Below are positions 8,461 to 11,319 of a stretch of 11,319 bases of DNA, one piece after another. This DNA comes from Betaproteobacteria bacterium. GTDB lineage: Bacteria; Pseudomonadota; Gammaproteobacteria; Burkholderiales; Casimicrobiaceae. The DNA lies in NCBI GenBank assembly GCA_005889025.1, contig VBCZ01000469.1, positions 1 to 11,319 of the forward strand, in the 5' to 3' direction. Position 1 is the stretch's first letter. Every line of letters begins with the position of its first letter. Below the pieces are notes generated by a model that did not search any database, was not told the origin of the DNA, and was given only the letters and a program-made list of their open reading frames with translations. Made by a program: the position numbers and the translations under genes.

Positions 8461-9413
8461 GAGCCCGGGAATCGCGCCGGGATGGACGCGCGATCGAGAA
8501 GGATACGCTCGAAATTCACGGGGTCGTGCGCATGCGTTAGCTCTCCCGCGCGCGGAAGGTGGAGGTCGTAGAGCCGCGAAAGCCAGAACCGCAATCCCGC
8601 TGCGCGCAGCAAGACCGGCCACATCGTGCGTTCCTCTGTGTTCAGTGGTCGTAGCCGATCATACGCCGCGATCATAGCGACCAAGCGCTCGTTGTCGAGC
8701 GCGCCTTGACGTGCGCCCTCGGTCACGGTGCACCAGTCGTTGACCGCGATCGCAAGGTCATAGGCGAACGCGTCGGTTGCCGCGAAACCGAAATCGATGA
8801 TGCCGGAGACGCGCCTTCCGTCGAACAGAACGTTGTCACAGAAGAGGTCGCCGTGAATCGCACCGCGCGGCAGCTTCGTCTTCGCAAAGCCCGCCTGAAA
8901 CTTGATCTCGGCAGCCATCAGCGATTGCTGCTCGTAGGTTAGAAATGCTCGCACCGCCCTTGCCGCTTGGCGCCACCATCCCGGGCCGCGGCGGTTGCTC
9001 AGACGAGGGCGGTACCCGGCGGCGGCCAAGTGCATTTGCGCGAGCGCGGCGCCCGTCTCGGCGCAGTGCGCGGGCGTTGGGCGCTCGACCGGGTCGCCGT
9101 CGAGCCGTGTCACCAGGCCGGCGGGTTTGCCGTTGAGAAAGCTCCACAACGCCCCAGTGCGATCGGGCTGCGGCGCGGGGGCTTTGACTCCCGCGCGTGC
9201 AAGATGCGCCATGAGGTTGAGATAGAAGGGAAGCTCTTCCGGAGCGAGCCGTTCATAGAGCGTGAGCACGAAACGCCCGTTATCGGCCGTCACGAAGTAG
9301 TTCGTGTTCTCGATTCCCGCGGCAATCGGCTCGAAGAGGTGAACTGTGCCGATCGCGTAACGCGTGAGCCAGGCAGCGAGATCTTGTGAAGTTACGGTGG
9401 TGTAGACAGCCAT
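8457..9413 (-). CDS. thrB: Homoserine kinase, protein-kinase-like (ChoK/APH) type
   Basis: A 318-residue kinase that phosphorylates L-homoserine with ATP to O-phosphohomoserine, the substrate of threonine synthase, in the cytosol. It has the aminoglycoside-phosphotransferase fold, not the GHMP fold of E. coli ThrB; this second type is common in Pseudomonas and betaproteobacteria. Seen: MAVYTTVT at the start, typical of the family; the nucleotide-loop region GIENTNYFV at 33-41; catalytic loop HGDLFCDNVLF at 187-197 with Asp189 and Asn194; metal-binding IIDFGFA at 205-211 with Asp207; then DAFAYDLAIAVNDWC. Length is usual. The stop overlaps the next gene's ATG, and the DUF2782 gene ends 68 nt upstream, so the three probably form one transcription unit. 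No thrA or thrC is nearby. ATG 9413 has no clear Shine-Dalgarno. Confidence 0.94.
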   Translation of the reverse strand: MAVYTTVTSQDLAAWLTRYAIGTVHLFEPIAAGIENTNYFVTADNGRFVLTLYERLAPEELPFYLNLMAHLARAGVKAPAPQPDRTGALWSFLNGKPAGLVTRLDGDPVERPTPAHCAETGAALAQMHLAAAGYRPRLSNRRGPGWWRQAARAVRAFLTYEQQSLMAAEIKFQAGFAKTKLPRGAIHGDLFCDNVLFDGRRVSGIIDFGFAATDAFAYDLAIAVNDWCTVTEGARQGALDNERLVAMIAAYDRLRPLNTEERTMWPVLLRAAGLRFWLSRLYDLHLPRAGELTHAHDPVNFERILLDRASIPARFPGS

Positions 9414-9481
9414 CGGCAGTCACGACGGCGCGAGAACCGGCGCGAAACTCACTGCGGAAATAGGCCGGTCGGTTGCTTGCT

Positions 9482-9832
9482 TCAGAACGAAAAAAGCAGC
9501 CACATCGGGACCCTGAGTCCCGAGTCAAGGCTGTCGCGCCGAATAAAGGCACCGTCCGCCCCGTCGGCAACGAGGTAATAAGGCCGACCTGTCTTGGGGG
9601 TGACTTTCACCATCGTCAATCGGCCGTTGACGCGATATTCCTCAATGGTTTCGGTCTGACGGCGAGTAATGGTGATTTGCGGCTCGAGTTCCGGGTCGTT
9701 CGCGATTTCGGGCGGGGGCGGAGGCGGTTCCAGTAGCGGCTCGAGCCGCTGCGGAGGCGCTTTTTGCGCAGTTGCGCCCACCGCGATGAAGAACGCAAGC
9801 GAAGCAATGAAGGCTATGAGGCGAGGACGCAT
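9482..9832 (-). CDS. DUF2782 family protein, predicted exported
   Basis: A 116-residue protein of the DUF2782 family, which has no established function. Residues 1-22 (MRPRLIAFIASLAFFIAV then GATA) form a signal peptide with cleavage likely after Ala22. A run of six prolines lies at 36-41, followed by the conserved core: EPQITITRR, IEEYRVNGRLTMVKVTPK, GRPYYLVADGADG and a C-terminal VPMWLLF. The family is common between polA and thrB in beta- and gammaproteobacteria, matching this site. ATG 9832 is preferred to the GTG at 9865: it gives a clean signal peptide, and a possible -10 box overlaps the longer reading. It probably acts in the periplasm; whether it is lipid-anchored is not indicated, as no lipobox Cys is present. 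Confidence 0.86.
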   Translation of the reverse strand: MRPRLIAFIASLAFFIAVGATAQKAPPQRLEPLLEPPPPPPEIANDPELEPQITITRRQTETIEEYRVNGRLTMVKVTPKTGRPYYLVADGADGAFIRRDSLDSGLRVPMWLLFSF

Positions 9833-9867
9833 GTTGCGTCGGTCGAAAATACGGTATGGGTGCACTT

Positions 9868-9873
9868 ATTCTA
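9868..9873 (-). promoter_or_regulatory. Possible extended -10 box for the DUF2782-thrB unit
   Basis: The minus strand reads TGTTAGAAT, an extended -10 (TGn plus TAGAAT), 35 nt before the ATG at 9832. No recognisable -35 lies upstream. If real, transcription starts near 9861, inside the longer GTG reading, which supports the shorter start. Confidence 0.35.
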
Positions 9874-9945
9874 ACATCGAATCGCGAGGCGCGACTTACG
9901 CGAAGCCTTGCGGTTCCCCAGGCGCGAGATCCGCGGTCCGCGATC

Positions 9946-10033
9946 AAAGGTTCAGCACTTTGTCCGTTCTCCACGCGTCGGCTGGAAGATGGCTCTGGTG
10001 TCGGCCGCTCGCGCCTTCGCGCTTGCTTAACGT
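9946..10033. repeat. Direct repeat copy A (88 nt)
   Basis: Copy A of a direct repeat in the 331-nt gap between the LOG and DUF2782 starts/ends. Positions 9974-10033 are identical, base for base, to 10111-10170 (60 nt). The flanking 9946-9973 matches 10082-10110 with about five differences including one missing base. On the minus strand it ends like a decayed gene tail, encoding DKVLNL then TGA if the missing base is allowed for. The rest of the gap (9874-9945 and the spacer 10034-10081) shows no gene I can support. Confidence 0.92.
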
Positions 10034-10081
10034 GCTGCGTAGTGAGCCTGCCCCATCGCCGCCAGCCTCGCGCGCCGCTCT

Positions 10082-10170
10082 AAAGGTTGAGCATCTTGTC
10101 GCGTTCTCCGCGCGTCGGCTGGAAGATGGCTCTGGTGTCGGCCGCTCGCGCCTTCGCGCTTGCTTAACGT
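10082..10170. repeat. Direct repeat copy B (89 nt), overlapping the LOG gene stop
   Basis: Copy B begins 136-137 nt after copy A and shares a perfect 60-nt block with it (10111-10170). Its 10096-10123 is also identical to 10171-10198 inside the LOG gene, 75 nt away. On the minus strand it encodes AIFQPTRGERDKMLNL then TAG, in the same frame as the LOG gene but beyond its present TAA at 10166-10164. It therefore looks like the gene's former 3' end. Confidence 0.92.
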
Positions 10171-10880
10171 TTGTCGCGTTCTCCGCGCGTCGGCTGGAAC
10201 CCGCGGCTCTCATAGTAGTCGAAGATGGCTTCGACGATCGCTTCCGGCTCTTCGATGATTTGAAACAGCTCGAGATCGTGAGGCGAGACCATCCCTTCAC
10301 CGACCAGCCTGTCCCGCATCCAATCGATCAGCCCCTGCCAGAATGCTCCACCGACAAGAATTATCGGGATCTTGCGCGTTTTACCGGTTTGAACGAGCGT
10401 GAGGCATTCGGTGAGCTCGTCGATGGTGCCGAATCCGCCGGGCAGCACGACGTACGCGGATGCGAAACGCACGAACATCATCTTGCGCGCGAAGAAATAT
10501 CGGAAGTCGATGCCGATATCCTGGTACTGGTTGCCTGCCGGCTCATGCGGCAGCATGATGTTGAGGCCCACGGCGGGAGAGCGGCCCGCGTGCGCGCCGT
10601 GGTTGGCGGCCTCCATCAGGCCCGGTCCGCCTCCCGAAATCACAGAGAAACCGGCGTCGGAAAGAAGACGCGCGATTCGTTCCGCTTTTTTGTAGTATGA
10701 ATGTCCCGCGCCTATGCGGGCGCTGCCAAACATGCTTACTGCGGGCCGGATGCCGCGCAGCTGCTCGGTCGCGACCGCGAATTCTGCCATAATGCCGAGC
10801 ACCCGCCACGCTTCCTGGCCGTTGGTCGAATACGTCGCCTGGGGATCGATCAACTCCGGAATCTTGTTCGTCTGAATCAT
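10164..10880 (-). CDS. LOG-family (TIGR00730-type) nucleotide phosphoribohydrolase
   Basis: A 238-residue Rossmann-like protein of the LOG/lysine-decarboxylase-like family. Such proteins remove the base from nucleoside 5'-monophosphates, as plant LOG does for cytokinin ribotides; the bacterial substrate varies and is not known here. Motifs: MFGSAR at 50-55, ISGGGPGLMEAAN at 81-93, the catalytic Arg-Lys in FFARKMMF near 132-133, and the signature PGGFGTIDE at 147-155. ATG 10880 is chosen because the longer frame (to 11033) would run through the start of polA. Only 7 nt separate the two divergent ATGs, and no good Shine-Dalgarno is seen. Its C-terminus is unusual: it ends QPTRGERDKR at a TAA lying inside a repeat, while copy B next to it carries the family-like ending ERDKMLNL. 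The loss of five terminal residues and gain of one Arg is unlikely to destroy activity. Confidence 0.92.
   Translation of the reverse strand: MIQTNKIPELIDPQATYSTNGQEAWRVLGIMAEFAVATEQLRGIRPAVSMFGSARIGAGHSYYKKAERIARLLSDAGFSVISGGGPGLMEAANHGAHAGRSPAVGLNIMLPHEPAGNQYQDIGIDFRYFFARKMMFVRFASAYVVLPGGFGTIDELTECLTLVQTGKTRKIPIILVGGAFWQGLIDWMRDRLVGEGMVSPHDLELFQIIEEPEAIVEAIFDYYESRGFQPTRGERDKR
10171..10198. repeat. Direct repeat copy C (28 nt) inside the 3' end of the LOG gene
   Basis: An exact 28-nt match to 10096-10123, abutting copy B. It encodes the last residues of the LOG protein before its final Arg and stop (QPTRGERDK). Confidence 0.9.
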
Positions 10881-10887
10881 CTCGTTT

Positions 10888-11319
10888 ATGCCCACGCTGG
10901 TTTTGGTTGACGGCTCGTCGTACTTGTATCGCGCGTTCCATGCGCTGCCGGATCTGCGCACCTCGCGCGGCGAGCCGACCGGCGCGATCCGAGGTGTCAT
11001 TTCGATGTTGCGCCGTTTGGTGGAGGACGGCAAGCCGGACTATTTCGCGGTCGTGTTCGATGCGCCCGGGAAGACCTTTCGCGATGATTGGTATCCGCAG
11101 TACAAGGCGAACCGATCGCCCATGCCGGACAACCTCACTCTGCAAATCGAACCTCTGCACGAGCTCATCCGCGTTCACGGCTGGCCGCTCCTGATGGTCG
11201 AAGGCGTCGAAGCCGACGACGTCATCGGCACGCTGGCGCGGCAGGCGGAGGCGCAAGGGATCGACATTCTGATTTCCACCGGCGACAAGGATCTCGCTCA
11301 GCTCATCACGCCACGCGTG
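10888..11319 (+). CDS. polA: DNA polymerase I, N-terminal 5'-3' exonuclease domain (3' end outside window)
   Basis: The first 144 codons of DNA polymerase I, which removes RNA primers and fills gaps in replication and excision repair. The protein starts MPTLVLVDGSSYLYRAFHAL, the usual N-terminus. Metal-binding acids of the flap-nuclease site are all present at a constant offset of five from E. coli: Asp8, Asp58 (FDAPGKTFR), Glu108, Asp110 and Asp111 (GVEADD), Asp133 and Asp135 (TGDKD). The frame is open to the window end; the 3'-5' and polymerase domains lie beyond. Start choice is firm from homology, although there is no clear Shine-Dalgarno. The start lies 7 nt from that of the divergent LOG gene, so its promoter must fall inside LOG coding sequence. 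Confidence 0.97.
   Translation, partial: MPTLVLVDGSSYLYRAFHALPDLRTSRGEPTGAIRGVISMLRRLVEDGKPDYFAVVFDAPGKTFRDDWYPQYKANRSPMPDNLTLQIEPLHELIRVHGWPLLMVEGVEADDVIGTLARQAEAQGIDILISTGDKDLAQLITPRV

Noticed and set aside
9989..10167. A 13-codon micro-ORF (MALVSAARAFALA) on the plus strand, repeated at 9989-10030 and 10126-10167.
   Set aside because: It is identical in both copies only because the whole 60-nt block is identical. There is no properly spaced ribosome binding site, and the sequence is better explained as a remnant of the opposite-strand gene tail.
9946..10198. Considered as a CRISPR array or integron attC site.
   Set aside because: Only two full copies plus one partial, spacers unequal or absent, no cas or integrase genes, and one copy lies within a coding sequence.
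9669..10700. A 343-codon plus-strand open frame across the repeat cluster and opposite LOG.
   Set aside because: Low-complexity Gly/Ser start, translation of the DNA repeats, and an antisense overlap with a conserved gene; no protein family recognised.

Overview
The window reads as a chromosomal segment of a GC-rich betaproteobacterium. The basis is gene content and order: an argA-yggX pair, a polA neighbourhood carrying a LOG-family gene, a DUF2782 gene and a kinase-fold ThrB, and an aspartate carbamoyltransferase followed by a non-catalytic dihydroorotase homologue. Most genes are housekeeping. I see no phage, transposase, CRISPR, tRNA or rRNA.

Layout. Positions 1-1889 (+): the 3' part of pyrB, then a pyrC'-type pseudo-dihydroorotase. 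Positions 1910-2779 (+): an exported dienelactone-hydrolase-family protein behind a strong ribosome binding site. Positions 2780-2911: a convergent gap with nested inverted repeats. Positions 2912-3499 (-): an AhpD-like, peroxidase-related protein. Positions 3663-3935 (-): yggX. Positions 4003-5323 (-): argA, split in two frames by what looks like an internal deletion of about 32 nt. Positions 5324-5441: a divergent promoter region with two consensus -10 boxes and an 11-bp inverted repeat. Positions 5442-7613 (+): uvrD. On the minus strand, 9832 down to 7645, lie DUF2782, thrB and a six-helix membrane protein whose ATG overlaps the thrB stop. Positions 9866-10198 hold a cluster of direct repeats that runs into the 3' end of a LOG-family gene (10164-10880, -). 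From 10888 (+) polA starts and runs off the window.

How the genes fit together. PyrB and PyrC' probably form the large Pseudomonas-type aspartate carbamoyltransferase. ThrB makes O-phosphohomoserine for threonine. ArgA would start arginine synthesis, but this copy looks broken. UvrD and PolA act together in nucleotide excision repair, although they are not in one transcription unit here. YggX and the AhpD-like protein both point to redox or iron-stress handling.

No new multi-gene system is evident. The points most worth a second look are the repeat cluster that seems to have rewritten the end of the LOG gene, the split argA, the argA/uvrD promoter region with its inverted repeat, and the 7-nt gap between the divergent LOG and polA starts.
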